In this document: positions 12,527 to 26,558 of the stretch, piece after piece
Layout: the number at the start of each line of letters is the position of its first letter
Numbering within the stretch: the first letter of the stretch is position 1
DNA from: Anseranas semipalmata
Lineage: Eukaryota; Chordata; Aves; Anseriformes; Anseranatidae
Direction: 5' to 3'
Length of the DNA: 64,000 nt
NCBI GenBank assembly: GCA_013399115.1
Contig: VXAA01000912.1
Span: 62,169 to 126,168 of the forward strand
The notes under the pieces: generated by a model
The model's input: the letters and a program-made list of their open reading frames with translations, nothing else
The model's database searches: none
What the model was told of the DNA's origin: nothing
Position numbers and translations under genes: made by a program

Positions 12527-13611
12527 TAGAATCACAGAATTATATAGGTTGGAAGACCTGCAAGATCATCCAGTCCAACCTATAACCTAACACTACCAAG
12601 TCCTCCGCTAAACCATGTCACTAAGCTCTACATCTAAATGTCTTTTGAATACCTCCAGGGATGGTGACTCAACCATTTCCCTGGGCAGCCTGTTCCAATG
12701 CCTAACAACCCTTTGCGTGAAGAAATTTTTCCTAATGTCCAACCTAAACCTTCCCTGGTGCAACTTGAGGCCATTTCCTCTTGTTCTATCACTTGTTGCT
12801 CAGGAGGAGAGACCAATCCCCACCCCGCTACAGCCTCCTTTAAGGTACCTGTAGAGGGTGATAAGGTCGCCCCTGAGCCTTCTCTTCTCCAGGCTAAACA
12901 ACCCCAGCTCCCTCAGCCACTCCTCGTAAGACTTGTTCTCCAGACCCCTCACCAGNNNNNNNNNNNNNNNNNNNNNNNNNNNNNNNNNNNNNNNNNNNNN
13001 NNNNNNNNNNNNNNNNNNNNNNNNNNNNNNNNNNNNNNNNNNNNNNNNNNNNNNNNNNNNNNNNNNNNNNNNNNNNNNNNNNNNNNNNNNNNNNNNNNNN
13101 NNNNNNNNNNNNNNNNNNNNNNNNNNNNNNNNNNNNNNNNNNNNNNNNNNNNNNNNNNNNNNNNTCCAGCCTATCCAGATCCTTCTGCAGAACCTTCCTA
13201 CCCTTGAGCAGATCAACACATGCACCTAACTTGGTGTCATCTGCAAACTTCCTGAGGGTGCACTCGATCCCCTCATCCAGATCGTTGATAAAGATATTGA
13301 AGAGAACTGGCCCTAATACTGAGCCCTGGGAGACACCACTAGTGACCGGCCTCCAACTGGATTTAACTCCATTCACCACGACTCTTTGGGCCCGGCCACC
13401 CAGCCAGTTTGTAACCTAATGAAGCATACGCCAGTCCAAGCCATGAGCAGCCAGTTTCTTCAGAAGAATGCTGTGGGAAATGGTGTCAAAAGCCTTACTG
13501 AAGTCAAGGTAGACCACATCCACAGCCTGTCCCTCATCCACTAAGCGCGTCACTTTGTCGTAGAAAGAGATCAGGTTCATCAAGCAGACCTGCCTTTCAT
13601 AAACCCATGCT
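12527..13611 (-). mobile_element. CR1 LINE fragment with reverse-transcriptase sequence
   Basis: The element lies antisense to BANK1, its 3' end marked by the terminal AGAATCACAGAAT-type repeat at 12527-12540 (+ strand). Reading the minus strand, RT-domain sequence is clear: VYLDFSKAFDTISHSIL followed by [17 protein letters not shown] and FADDTKL, the last being the YADD-type catalytic motif (13235-13246). The copy is 5'-truncated near 13611. It is broken by a frame disruption near 13590 and an in-frame TAG at 13416-13418, where CR1 usually has Trp. A 209-base run of N interrupts it. It is a dead copy. Confidence 0.93.
12956..13164. other. Assembly gap (209 N)
   Basis: This run of undetermined bases lies entirely inside the CR1 copy. 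The flanks read as the 3' portion of CR1 ORF2 on both sides, so the missing sequence is probably more CR1. A collapse between near-identical CR1 copies is the likely cause. Confidence 0.98.
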
Positions 13612-13971
13612 GAAAAAACAATTGCAAGTATTTTCTGCTTTTCCACTAGAATGTCTTAGTAGAAGCCCGTATTTCTTAATTCCTTCAGCTTATAAGAAAA
13701 TGTCTGCTGCCTCTGAAGTCCATAGCACCTGCATACATTTCTTACTTTGCTATTGTGAAACATGCTCTAGCAACTTCTTGACTTTGGGGTAAAGGATTTG
13801 GAAGGAGACTGCATTCTTATGTCTAGGTTCTCCATCTTATTGTCTCTATTTAGCAAAACTTCTTAAAATCACAAGGAAAACACCCGTGTCATCAGCTAAG
13901 AGACTTTTATGGCTGTCTTGTCTTTCTGCTGAAGTGTACTGCAGCGTCTGTCCAGTTCACATTCTTGGTGG

Positions 13972-14003
13972 GGTTTTTTTTGTTGGTGGTGGTGGTGTTT
14001 TTT
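13972..14003. repeat. Low-complexity T/(GGT)n tract
   Basis: A short T run, about five GGT units and a second T run lie in intron 1. This is simple sequence. Confidence 0.75.
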
Positions 14004-14561
14004 TCCTTCTATGGTGACGAACATCAGAGGTGGAAAGGAAGGGAGATGTTCATGGCTGCCCAAGTGTTGCCCTGATACCAAGCTAAGGTGCCACAGATAG
14101 TGTAGTTGGATCTAGGAGCTAAGACCTGATCCTAGATCCCCTACTTCAGACATACTGTATTAACCAGATGAGTCTTCTTACCAGAAACAAAGATAACATC
14201 AGAGTGAAAGATAACCCCCACAACCTGACTGAGATGCTGTCAAGGCTCTCTGAAACATTCAAGTCTTTGTGTGAGAATACACATAAGGATCAGTTTGTGC
14301 TTGATGTACTTTACCCTTCCAGTTTCTCAGTGTGGGAATGTGCGTGTGTTCAGTCTCTCGAACAAAGCAAGCTATTTTCCTGTCAAAATGTAATGAAGTA
14401 ATGATATTTTCACTTGCCATCGATCATTATACTTTCTTCCAAATAGTAAAAATACTGAACATTACTTTTTTCAGTTGTTGTCCACAGCACAGGGGAATGT
14501 TAACTCATGAAGAATGAATAACTGGAGGTTTTTTACTGTGTTCAGTGAAAAGGTTTCTTTG

Positions 14562-14599
14562 TGTTTTTTTTTGTTGTTGTTGTTTTGTTTTTTGTTTAA
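14562..14599. repeat. T-rich/(GTT)n tract
   Basis: A T run is followed by four GTT units and more T-rich sequence in intron 1. This is simple sequence. Confidence 0.8.
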
Positions 14600-15540
14600 A
14601 TCAAACGAGAGGTATGATTGAAATAGTGTTATTTATTTTCTAATGGAAAATAAGAATTCTGAAAGCCTTTGGAAAAAAATAGAAAAATGTATTGAATGGT
14701 GTTTACAAATTGAACTTCTAAGAAATAGAACAATATATATGTTAAACATATTTTCATATGAAGCACTCTTTTATTATTCATCATTTTCGTTTATTCACGA
14801 AACATTTACGATTTAAATAGCTGAAGTGAAAAAATAATAGTATGCCTGGAATGAATTGAACAAGAACAATTTAGAGCAATTTGAGGTTGGAAAATAAGAG
14901 CCCCCTTCTTAAGTAACGCTAGTGTCTTGGGGTGGGGGGGAGAGGAAGGTTGAATACAGTAAAGGCTTCAAAGCAGCTTAATGCTGAAGTGATAGTGGGT
15001 AGTAAAAGAAAACAAGCATTACTTTTGGCAGAAGCCAGAAGTGTGCTGTTCCTTGGATGTTAAGATTCGTAATTCAAAAGTCATCATAGTCACTTGCTCT
15101 TTGATAAGCTATAATTTGCGTGAGTGACGGAAATCTATTTTAATTAACAAACAATACAAACAGCAAAACAGATATCTTCTCATTTTGATGAGGTTCTGTT
15201 TAAAATATGAAATATAACGCGAAACTGGCAGATATGCAGTATTCAGTATAAAATCCTCTGTGTAAGTGATTTATCTAAGGTTTTGCTATTAAGACTTTTT
15301 TGAAGTGTTTGCAATAGCATTCAAATCAGCTCTGACTACTGAGCATGTAACACTAGCCAGGAACATGTGCTTGAGTACAGGTATAAAAAGTCCTCAGCAG
15401 GTGGCCAGGGTAGTAACAGGGTAACAACAGGCTCGTACCCACCTGGAACAATTCTTCCCATTACAAACTCAGTTTTGCTGAGCCATTAGAGAAGCTGGCT
15501 GAATCCCATCTTCTAACATGTTTGCAACTTTGGAGCTGAC

Positions 15541-15566
15541 TTTTTTTTTTTTTTAAAAAAAAAAAA
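15541..15566. repeat. T14A12 palindromic homopolymer pair
   Basis: Fourteen T are followed directly by twelve A, forming a perfect rigid AT palindrome, then a short G-interrupted A-rich run. It is simple sequence in intron 1 that could form a hairpin or act as a nucleosome-excluding tract. Confidence 0.85.
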
Positions 15567-18500
15567 GGGAAAAAAAATAATGGGCCTCTGAAAAATAACT
15601 GTTTGATCATCATTATTTTTAAAATATTGTTTGCTTGTTCAAGGGAACTGAAATAAACAGTGCATGTGATTTGAGTCTAAACTTGCGTTTACTTCAAAAC
15701 AAGTCGATTAGGCCTTTAAGGAAACCAAACAGACCACACGACATCTTTCTGGGTCCCTAAATGGTTTTAGCAATGTCCAGAACATCCTTTCTAGTGACTT
15801 AATCTTAATTTTTAATGCCTGAAGATAACATTTCAAATTTATCCAACTCTTTTAAATAGTAATTTAAAAAAGTAGGGCTTCATGAACAAAAAAACTTAAT
15901 AAAGATCAAATCAAATAATAGAAGAAGTCGTGCTTGGAAAGGATGTTTAATATTATCTACAAAATCTAATAAAATGTGTAAAACTCAGCAGCCCCCCCTT
16001 TTTTACCTCCTCCCCCAGGATGTCTGCTACTGGAGTACTTCAGTGAATCTCCACTTGCTGTAGACTTCTTCCCTGTAAGAATGTAGGGCCAATGCCACAG
16101 CTAGTGCATGTCAGAGTAGCTCTGTTTAATCAATGAAGCATTTTTGATACACACCATCAGAGAGAATTTTGCCGGTGACTTTTATTCAAAACTATTTTTA
16201 AGGTTTTCATACTTGCGTTCTGTTCTTGTAACTTTGTAATCTTATCATCAAAACTCCAAATTTGTTTCTCTCCCTTATTAATTCTGTTCCCTGTTCAAGA
16301 TTAACCATTTTAGAGGAGGCCAAATCTAATTTGGACTTGAATGCATGAAACAGAGTCTGCAATAACTGAATTGGGGGAAAAATATTTTATGTGTAAGTTT
16401 AAGGCAGATCCTACATTTATCAGTTGGAAAGAAGCATTTTCTACCTACAGGGTACATTCAGGACAGTTTCATTTTAATTTTCTTGCAGCACTCTTGCCAA
16501 ATTAGTGTCAGCTGGTTTTCTACAAGAGCTTAAAAACAGCTGTTTCATCAGCAAACTTGCAGCCTATATTTCAATGCTGAAGAAGTTTATAGAATTCATT
16601 AAAATGGCAATCCATATTTCTGTATTTTAGCTTGCAAATAGATCATGTATACCATAAATCTTGTACTCCCACATGCTGTTAAGTCCATACTATCGTGGAT
16701 GACATGTATAATAATCATTATTATTAAATTTGTACACAGTCTTCTTTAAATCATGCCTTAACAACCTAAAAAGGCAGAACTGTACTCTGAAGCTGTGAGA
16801 GCAAGCTCGTTGCATTTAACGTTTCAGAGCCTTAAATGAAAAGCTAATCCTTTTTTTGTCAGAAATAAAGGGTTGAACGCTAACCATCTTGAAGATATTA
16901 TAGAAGTAAATTATACTGTTTTATCTCTCATCACAATTACATCACATATGATCACAGTAAAATTTAAATTGCCAAAATGTACATACTCTCTCCCAAACAG
17001 TTGGTTTTGTTTAATATACTGACGAGAGCAAAGTTTTAACCCAACTTGTAGCAAAGAAATGCTTCCCTGAAGTAATCCAGTACTGGGCACATGATAGTTA
17101 CGAATCTGAGTCTTTATTAAAGAGGTGGGATTCTTTAGATTAGTGTTTCTAAACTTGAAGTTCTCTCTTTTAAACCCCTTGCATTTCCTACTGGAACATC
17201 AGATTAATGAAAAGTTTCACAAGATGTTTAAAGGATGGTCATTTTTTTTTTTGAAAATGACTCTTGAACATGTTTTCTTCCTGCATAATTCCATTCTTAG
17301 TGTACTTTGAAAGTCCTGTTCACTGAATTTTGATGTCACAATAAGCATTTAATTTTAGCCAATTCAGATACCTATAAGTGAATTGGATGGCATCCACAGC
17401 CCCTACCAGCAGTTACTTCATTGCAAGCGGCTGTGTTCACAAGCATTACTTGAGTTATTTTGGGGGTGATTTTGGACTCGCACTAGCCTGGTCCTGTGGC
17501 ATTAGCAGGTGGAACACATTGGGGGTGATCCTGAAGCACATGTTCTGCTTTAGTTTAATCTGAGAGGTTTTTGTGCTCCAGGGCCAGCTGGTGAGGTGAA
17601 GCAAAGCATGGTAAATGAAGATAAATCAGGTGACTCATTTTAAAAGTGTACTCGTTATCTTAACTAAATATTAACGTAAACTCACTGTAAGTCATAGCTG
17701 TTGCTGCAAGCGGCAGTCATCCCCTCTCCTTAACTTCAGGGGCTTGGGTTTATCCCATGCTTTGTTTTCCTTTGTGTCAACAGACGTGTTTAGGCAACTG
17801 CAAAGCAGGCTGGGGAGTTGATCAGAGTAGTGAAGAAGTTGCTGCAATGTGTATGAACAATTGTATGGTAGAGATGTGAAGGGCTGCTGCTTTTGGTAGC
17901 TGTGAAATTTGTGTGTTCTCATGTTTGTGCAGTTATAGCAGTAACCTGCAGTAAGCAGAAGGTGGAGGATGGCTGTTATAAACTTCAGAGGAAGGAACGT
18001 AAGACTGCACACTATTTCACATCTGTATCAAACGTGCAGTCAGGCATTGCTGAGCAGCTGGCGTGGGTAGCCTGGTGAACTGGTATATTGAGTCTTAGAT
18101 TAGACGTTAATGAAATATCTGTACGAAGAAGACAGTGATAGATCTATGACAGCATCAAGCTGTTTTCTTTTAAGATTTTTCTTTTTCTGGATATTCAAGA
18201 GAAATGTAAAAATTTGGCTATATAGATTTTGTGAAACAATGAGAGGCTTGACCATGTAAAAAGCAGGGTGCTTCATAATTGCTTGGTCCTGTCCTATCCC
18301 CCTCAGCCTTCTGAGTTTTAGTATGTTTAAACAACACAGATTCTCTGACTGTGATGAGGTGTGGTTTAATTTGGTCTCAGAAATGGTTCAAGAAGGAGTT
18401 GTTTTCTTTTCAGTACCTTTCTAAGTAGGCATGAAAGATAGGGTGCTTGAAAAGCTAAAACTACCAGTGAGATACTTTTCTTCCAGTTTACATAAGTATG

Positions 18501-19300
18501 TAGACATAGTTTTCCTGTTTCTATCCAGCAGCGAGAGTGCATCTCAATGACGGTGAAGTAAGGTGTGTATGTAAAATCCATTTACAAGAGCCTGAACATA
18601 CAGAACTTCCAACTGGTTCACTTCCAGGAAGCAGCCCATTTGGTCAAAGGCAGCCATAGGCATGTTAAACATTTCTGTGAAGGCTGTCCACTAGGAGAGG
18701 ACCCAAAATTGATGCCCAGAGAACTTCCCAGTTAGGTCCTATTTTAGGACTGGTAATAAATTGAGAACTTGTATTTTGCAAGGGGGAAAGCTAGTTGCAT
18801 GTGTTCAACTTACACTGAGAAGATAAGCTTGCTGGAAGATGTCTTTAGAATCTCAAGTAAGCTTTAGCAGTGTTTGAGCATTGCGGTTGATTTTGCGGTA
18901 CTGTGGATGAATTGTGCAAAGGCAGGCTCACACTCGTGACTGATCCAATTTTGTTCTGTCTGATGGGCAGAAATAGAAGTACTTTGTTATATAGCTAGAG
19001 TCTAGAATTTTTGTCTTAAGGCAATAGAGGGGAAGCTGAGGGAGGTTTAATATAGAGAAGCCCGCTTTCTGTCGAGGTTGTTGCTGAACGTATTAGAAGT
19101 TGTTTAATTTATCTTGGTTTCTAACTCACTGAGAGTTTTGTCAGTGCTCCTTTTGTGAAGCCACCCATTTAGGTAACTAATTTCTATGTCACTTTCTTCT
19201 GTGTGCATCGTTGCTATGAATACTGTTAAAAAGGCCAATACAAAAGTATCAAGTGCTTGTCCAACACTAATTAGAGATTTGTCTAGTTTTGTGGGTGGTT

Positions 19301-19320
19301 TTTTTTGTTTGTTTGTTTGG
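19301..19320. repeat. T-rich/(GTTT)n tract
   Basis: A short T run and three GTTT units lie in intron 1. This is simple sequence. Confidence 0.7.
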
Positions 19321-22300
19321 TGACGGTCACATTTGTCAGAAAGGGAACCACAGCAATTTGCTGAAAATGTTCTTGCTTGCAAGATCCGTGCTTTCTGTTT
19401 GGTTGCAATAGTTGTACATGCACTGTTTTCTGGGGTATGTTCTCTTGTGATAGGGCTAAATGGATTTCATGTGATCGTTTCCCCGAATGCTAATATTTGC
19501 AGAGCGCATTTTCCATTCTCAGTTTCTTATTTGGAAGGAATTAGAGATAGGAATTTGAGAGAAACTGGAATAACAATGGAATCAGTGTGGCAAGGAAAAA
19601 AAAAAAAACAGAAGGCAGAAGAAAAAGCAAAGAAATTTAGTTTAGATGAGGAGAGTTTAAATGTGACCTTTAACGAAAAATCAGTGGGGGAAGTCAAGAT
19701 AGGCACATCTAGAGAGATCCTGACAGGTGATAAAAGGAGCACTGGCAATGGAAAAGAATTAAAATAAATGACAAGACACCTCTTGGTTGTGGTTGTTTCT
19801 AGTAGCAGGAGCATCAGTTAAAGCACACCTGATGCTGCTTGTCCAGATTTTTGTGTAGCCTTAAAGACTTGCTTCACAGCCCCCAGAAGAAAACATAGTG
19901 CATTACTTCAGCTCTTTGTACCGCATTATGGTATATTTTTCTCGTCATGATTTGTTACTGTCTAAAGCAATTCTGAGTTACCTGATTATGTTCTGCTAAA
20001 ACCTACAAATGGTGTGATTTGCTCTCAAGGAAGTGACTGTGATGACACAAAATTTTGCCTCAGTGGGGTGGTAATAGAAGAGGAGGAGATGCACCTTGAA
20101 GCAGAGAATTGAGCTCTGACTTCTATACCCCATGTTCCTCTTAAGTCTCATTCATTAGAAATGAGAGCAGCTGTCCATCGGTAGGTATCCAGCTGTGGAT
20201 GGACAAGGCTCCAACAGGGGAAGAAACAGTGATGGTCCTTATCCTTACATACATATTCCCTGTCAGAGAGAGAGGCCTAGCCCAGGAGATGCGGCCGTAT
20301 CACGCTCGAGAGCGCAGTGAGGTCTGCCAAGGGATCCAGGAACAGCTCCGTGGCCATAACGTTAGCCTGGTCGGGTTGGCTGGTCAGGCACCTCGCTAGT
20401 TTACACAGCTCAGGTCTGTGCTGTGAAAAGGGCGTCGGGAACTTACTTGGCTCTGTGTTCCCACTGTCACTGCAGGGACGGTCAGTGGCCTTTCTTTATA
20501 GAGAAAGCCTGCAAGATCAAGCCAAAGTTCATCCCATTCAATTTGCAGGAAAATTGCTTGCTGTGTTGAACTTCAGTTTGCCCGCTCCAGACCTCCCTGA
20601 GCTTAGTGAGAAGAGTGATGGAGACAAGGCCTGATTTTGTACTGATAGAGCAAGTATTTGTTCTCACAAACAACTTAGCAATTAGCAGTGGAAGGTGCAT
20701 AAATGATGAAAATGTTCTTATTACGTTCTAGTTAAATAGGCATTTGAGAACAGAAGTGCAGCCATTCTGCTGGCTGATGCAGTGACAGCAGGAATGTCCC
20801 ATGCTTTAAGATAATTGCTTTAATTGAAACAGGTGTGCCACAATGCTGCAGCAATTTAGCTATTTCATGATCTCACTCTCAAGTTTACAAGCAGGCTTTT
20901 ATAATTTTCATTTCCATTAGTGGAAAGTCTCTGAGAAGCAACATGACTTGCTTGAAAACGTTTTCCATTATCTGCAAGTATTTCTAAAGTGCTCTGCGCT
21001 GCCCTTCCCACGGTGAATCCATTTTGGCTTGCTACAGGGGATTTGCCTTGCAGAATTCCAGCAACCAAGAGCTAGAGATGCATTTTGAGATGCATTTACT
21101 GGATTTGTGTCAGGTGTGCTGACTGGGAAAATCAATGCATTCGGGATGGGTGAGGGGCAGTTCATTATGCTAAGGCCCTGATTAGTACTGAATTAAATGG
21201 TCTTATTCTGCTTCCAAATGGTGAATTGCAGGAGTTGTTTATAGTGCTAGGGAAAGGGGTTTTTGTTTGTTTTTTTTTTTCCTGTATTTCCATATATCAT
21301 TTTAGGTGATCAGGGCAAGCAATATGAAGAGATGAATGGATGCATCGTTGTGAAAAGATTGCACAGGGGACAAGAGACTATAGCTCTTGTTTCTGGAGTC
21401 TCATTTGAACTAGAGGTGCTTAGTATGTATGCTCCTCATTCTCACCCTACATACAGCCCGAATGAAAATGAATTTTCCTCAGATTAGAAGAAATGTTTTG
21501 TGAATCGCTGTGCAAAGATGGGAGTCTGGACCTCTTACACTCCATCTTCTCATGCTGTATTTCTGTCATTGTGTCATGACTGTTGACTATACCCATAGTT
21601 TTATCCTACATTTTGAAAGGAATGGGGGGAGAGAGGAGGGGAACCAGAGGAGGTGCCTCGAGGGGGGAAACAAAACTGCTAGGGTTTGAAAAGTATCTGA
21701 AAACCATGGACTTCAGGCTCTGCAGATGAAAAGGGCATGTTCTGTGGAATGGGAGCTCATGGAAGAGTGTTATGCATTCGCTGTGGGTGATGCTTAATTT
21801 TGACAGTGAAACTAAAAGCTTAAGATGCATAAAAATCTAATCAAATAAGTGTGGTTGACATCTAGGCTGTTAAATTTCCCTACCCTGTCCCTTCTGCCTT
21901 GGGGAAAAAAAAAAATAGTCCTTTTGTGTAAGCTTTTACCGTGGAAGGACACTCATGGTAATCCTGGAGAGTGTAGTGTACTAATCACAAAGGAATTGAG
22001 TCATTCAGTATTGCTTATGTTGCCCTAATTTTTAATCAATGAACAAAGTAAGAATTTCCACTCTATGCTTTCCTACTTCCATTTTGAGATCTACAGCAAT
22101 TCTACATGTTTTAACAAGTTTTTGCTGGTGGACAGTAGCTCATTACATACTGACAGAAATCATGCACTTCTTTCTCAAATGTCTTTAAGACTGCCATTTA
22201 GAAACAACAAAATAATAACAATAATAAAAGATCAAAACAAAGAAACACCTCCAGTGCCCCAAAGAGGGCATCTGTTACAGAAAGAGATAAAAGGGATGAA

Positions 22301-25300
22301 TTTTATTCTTTCTCTAGCAATTGATCCCCTCCTTTCTCAACACAGTGTTTGAGAATGATTCACTTGGATATCAAAAGCTAACATGGCTGAGGCAAGCGTT
22401 ATAAACAGACTTGAATGACTTTTTTGTTCAGGTTGCCTGTGCCAAGCTGCTCGCATGGTTCCCTGAATGCCTGGACAGCAGAAGTAGCCACCAGCCCCAG
22501 ATCTTTGATTCCTTTCCTTTGCTTCCCTGATGTGTTTAGTGCATGGCAAGGTTCCAGAGATTTCCTTTCACTTTCTGATATACTTGCCTTTTATTTTCCA
22601 CCTTCATAATGTATCTTTGTTGTTGTAAAGAAGACCTTCTTCTGCCTTGCGTGCGCGCAAGTTCTTGATTCCTGTTTTGGTTGCACTAGGCTGCAAAGAT
22701 GCTCTCATCTCTGGTGGTTCTCAGAAGATTCAGCAGGGCTTTTCAACGAAAGCTTCAGGTAGCATGTTTCATGAGCTGTGAGGTTTTTTTGGTCAGCCAC
22801 CCATCAGTAACTAAAGAATAGTTTTGCTTGTCAGAAGAACCTTTGCATGTATGGATGAATGCATAAATTCTCTTTCTCATCGCTGAACTAATAATATGCT
22901 TTATTTCTACCTTTGAGTCAGTTTCCAAGTAGGAGTAGTTGAAGCATGGCTTAATTTTGTCAGGATATGATAGTTTCCATTACATTAACTTGCAAGGGAA
23001 CAGAATTCATCTCAACTTGCATTATATTCCAAGTGCAGTAACTTCAAAGAAATATTCAGTGAGAGATGAAAATAATGAAGGGGAAAAAGCTCTGGCTGAA
23101 AAGTTAAGAAGTGTTACTGTGTATTCAGTACCGGGTAGTTGCATTAAGGCTAGACTTCAGCTTTTGTTGTTTCACATAAAAGCAATAGTGTTTCAAAAGA
23201 TGGGGTTTTCAGTGGGCTGTGGTTTCAAGTAAGTTGTGTTAAAGCATTTACATCTTAGTAAAATTTCTAAAGGCGAAACGTGTAACAGGAAAGTTTAAGG
23301 TGTGTGGAGTGGTAGGGGACTTCGTAACCATTCTTAGGGTAAACTTTGACTATATTTAGTCATGCAAGTGTTTTAAAATAGTGATATTTTACCTTTTTAA
23401 TACAATTTTGGGGAAGGAGCATGTAGTTCTTGCATTCCTCAATATCAAAGTTAACTCTCAATCTAGAAAGATATCTTGGATAGTGGAAGATCAATGGCCA
23501 AAAAAATATTCATGCATATAATTCAGAACAACCCCACATTTGGTTTGCTGCAGGTAACTTAACAGCACGAGTTGCAGTCTTCAAACCAATAAGCGTTGTG
23601 CCAAACTGCAGGAAGAAATACTTCGCTTGTATGAGGCTTTCCTCAGCAGTATGACTCTTCCCTCTATGTAGGTAGAAAAGACAAATGAAATATGGCAGCT
23701 GAATTAAAGTTTTATGAGATGTTGGAGAGCCTTTCTTCCATCAAGTGTGGTATTAGATATATTTCACTCCCTTTTATACAAACAAAGCATTCTTTCTCAT
23801 TTCTCATATAAAAATCAATATTGGTTAAAAGAAGTGCAATTGAACCTTCAATAAACATCTTAAAAATTCTTTCTCATTCACACTTAGCTAAGATCAAAGC
23901 TGCGGGCTTAGGTGCAGACACAGAATATGGCAAAAGAATTACTTCATCTGCTTTTATCATTTCAATGCAACTTCCTCACTTTTATCTTTAGAATTTCTTG
24001 AGTACTCGAGCCCTGTACTGTCCATTTGCACAAGGGTGAACCTTATACCTTGTGTGTACTTTTATTATGATTATTATATAATGTCAGCTCTTTAGAAATA
24101 TTTCTGCCTGAAGAGTTACTCCTCCGCACCCAGCACACAGGGAGCTCCTCAGCTGTGCCTGAATGGTTGGGTCCAGGAATTCTTTCCTGTTCCAGGATCT
24201 GGAAGTGCCTTTCAGGTGCTTCCAGTCTGCACGGGGACGAGGTGCAGTTGTGCACCATTCCTCGTGAGGGCTCTCCTACATGGAGATCCCACTTCTGCCC
24301 AATCAGGGCACCAGGACTCTGTGAAGCAATCAGAAAGGTTTTTAGCCCCTCAACTGAAACATGCTTTCAGCACCCAACCTCTTTTATCCCCCCCTGCAAT
24401 TCCACTTAGCTTTGTCCTCACCCAAGTCCATTATTATTCATAAAAAAAATGCAGCTAAGCATGAACTTGAAAGGAGACTTTTTAATTTAAAGACCGAATG
24501 TGAACTTTCTATGCAGAACCAAGATAATCCCAAGTGAGATTAATATTTTATTCTTCCCATGTACTGTATCAAGGAGCTCCCACCCTGTAATACGGTTTTG
24601 GGTTCCTCAAAAAGTATTTTGAAAAGCCAGAAGAGTTCACAAAAGTGCAGAAGGAGTGGTGGGAGTGCTACAAAGCCCCTCTTGTAGGGGGAAGCGTAAT
24701 AAGCCCTGTTTGACCTGGAACTGAGGCAAGGCTAAGAGTCTGAAGACCTTAGGGAGAGACTTCTGAGAGCAGATAGCTCTTCAAACTTGCGAGGAAAGAA
24801 AAGATAAAATATTCTGTGGTTGGAAGATGGAACTAAGCAAATTTAAATGCAGTGTAACGAATTCTTCAATCTTCTTCATGGATTAAGCATCTTCTTTAAA
24901 GGGCCACTACAGTCCTCTTGGAAATTAAGGACTGAGAACAGAAGTTGCTTGGTGGTTCTGCTTCCTGTGGTATCACACAGTCTGGTCAGACTGAAGGAGC
25001 TTCAGCTCTCTGAATATCATTTCTTCTTTTGAAACTGGGCAGCAAGCTTCACAGCCTTTTGCTTTTGCTTTTGTGGAGAGAGTTGAAGAAAACCAAATGA
25101 GATTCTGAAACCATTGCAGCTAAATACCATAAAATCACAAGTAAATTTCTTATCCCGGTGTCATAAAACACACAATTTTACTCTGAGTTAGGTGAGGAAT
25201 ACACTCCTATTTATTTATTTCTACAATTAAATTTTAGCATTTGAGCAGAAATGGGAATTTTTACCATGGAAAATGTAACAGTCACCTTTCCAAATATATT

Positions 25301-25727
25301 TTGACAAATATTACACTGTAGTGCATTAGTCAGGTTCAGTCATCTTGGAATGTCATCTATCACCCACTACCATATTGAGCACAGCCCTGTGTGATTTCCT
25401 GTGACAGAAAACTTTTTGAAAGGATGAGCATTCACAGGTCTTTAAAAGAGGGCAGCTATCATCCAAGCAGGTTGTAGGCATATAATGAATGCAAGATGCT
25501 AAGCTTTGGCATCCCTGTTGTGCAAGTCTCAGTCTGCCTTCAACAGGGTAAACTTGGAAATCTCTCCTGAGTAAAGAATGAACGAAGTTTAGAAATAATT
25601 TCTTCTGAAAAGAAGGAAAGTCCAATAGTTAATGTAATAATCCTGGACCCCGGAGATGCATGTTATTAAACTATCCTGGCCTTTTAGAGTATGCTGCGTT
25701 GGTCAGCAAATCACAGTCACTGTGGTT

Positions 25728-25990
25728 TCACAGAACGGCCGGGGTCGGAAGGGGCCTCTGGAGGCCACCTGGTCCAACCCCTGCTCAAGCAGGGGCACCC
25801 AGAGCAGGCTGCCCACAACCATGTCCAGGCGGCTTTGGAAGATCTCCAAGGAGGGAGGCTCCACAGCCTCTTGGGGCAACCTGTGCCAGGGCTCCATCAC
25901 CTACACGGTAAAAAAGCGCTTTCTGCTGGAACCTTCTTCATTTGTTTGTGCTCATTGCCTCTGTAACACCACAGAAGAGCATTACTCTTA
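25728..25990 (-). mobile_element. CR1 LINE 3' fragment
   Basis: The + strand reads the reverse complement of a CR1 3' end. It begins TTTCACAGAACGGCCGGGGT, runs through the typical GGTCCAACCCCTGCTC and GAGCAGGCTGCCCACAACC segments, and fades after GTGCTCATTGCCTCTG with a small internal deletion. It is antisense to BANK1, about 570 bases upstream of exon 2. It belongs to a different, GC-richer CR1 subfamily from the copy at 12.5 kb. Open frames of 65-112 codons across it are repeat-derived. Confidence 0.88.
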
Positions 25991-26558
25991 TTAGCATCAC
26001 ATTTTGTATCTTAAAGAGAAAGCAGATACTAAGTGTTGTTCTAGATTTAATTTTGTTTGATTCAAAAGAGCTTTTGTTAGAATAAGGACCATAAAGAAAG
26101 GTAACTAACAACTGTCCTAATACTATGCTGCCAAAATATCCTAAATATACCAGTCCTATTTCTAGTGGAGTCAGATCATGCCCAGTGTTCAAACACTTTC
26201 TTTACTGCTGCCCATTAAAAGCTAACTGTTGCATTTTGAATAGTGTCACCTATTCGTCAAAAAGGTGAGTGAGCCAAATATGTGAATGCACTCTGCTTTC
26301 TACACTCAGCTTTCAGTATTCTGAAATACTTGTTGAATCTATCCTAAACATGAAATATTCTGAACAGTTTTACTAGCATTTCCGTGGACAATCTTTCTGC
26401 CTTGGTTTAGAAGATGGTTGTTGTTTCAGGCTGATGACCTGTCCTGTTTCTTGAGCATCACAAGTCCTTGGGGGTGGGGTGGGAGGGGAACTAATGTTCA
26501 GCTTTCTGATATTTATAATGGATTTGAGATGATTTATTTTAACATTTTTTTTCTCTAG

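Larger units (their letters stand above)
5943..26558 (+). other. BANK1: BANK1 intron 1 (20.6 kb)
   Basis: The intron starts gtgggg and ends ttttctctag. A plausible branch point, TTAAC at 26539-26543, lies 16 nt upstream of the exon 2 boundary, with a T-rich tract between them. The intron contains two CR1 fragments (12527-13611 and 25728-25990), an assembly gap, several homopolymer tracts and a doubled octamer motif near 10.0 kb. Open frames in it, such as 144 codons at 19333-19767 and 77 codons at 14168-14401, show no recognisable domain, and I regard them as chance. No nested gene is seen. Confidence 0.8.

Noticed and set aside
12615..13646. Frames of 60-169 codons near 12.6-13.6 kb
   Set aside because: These are pieces or antisense shadows of the CR1 element and the N gap, not host genes.
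19333..19767. 144-codon open frame in intron 1
   Set aside because: No recognisable domain or splice context. The second half is an A/G-rich strand that rarely forms stop codons, giving a Lys/Glu-rich product, and the opposite strand is also open.
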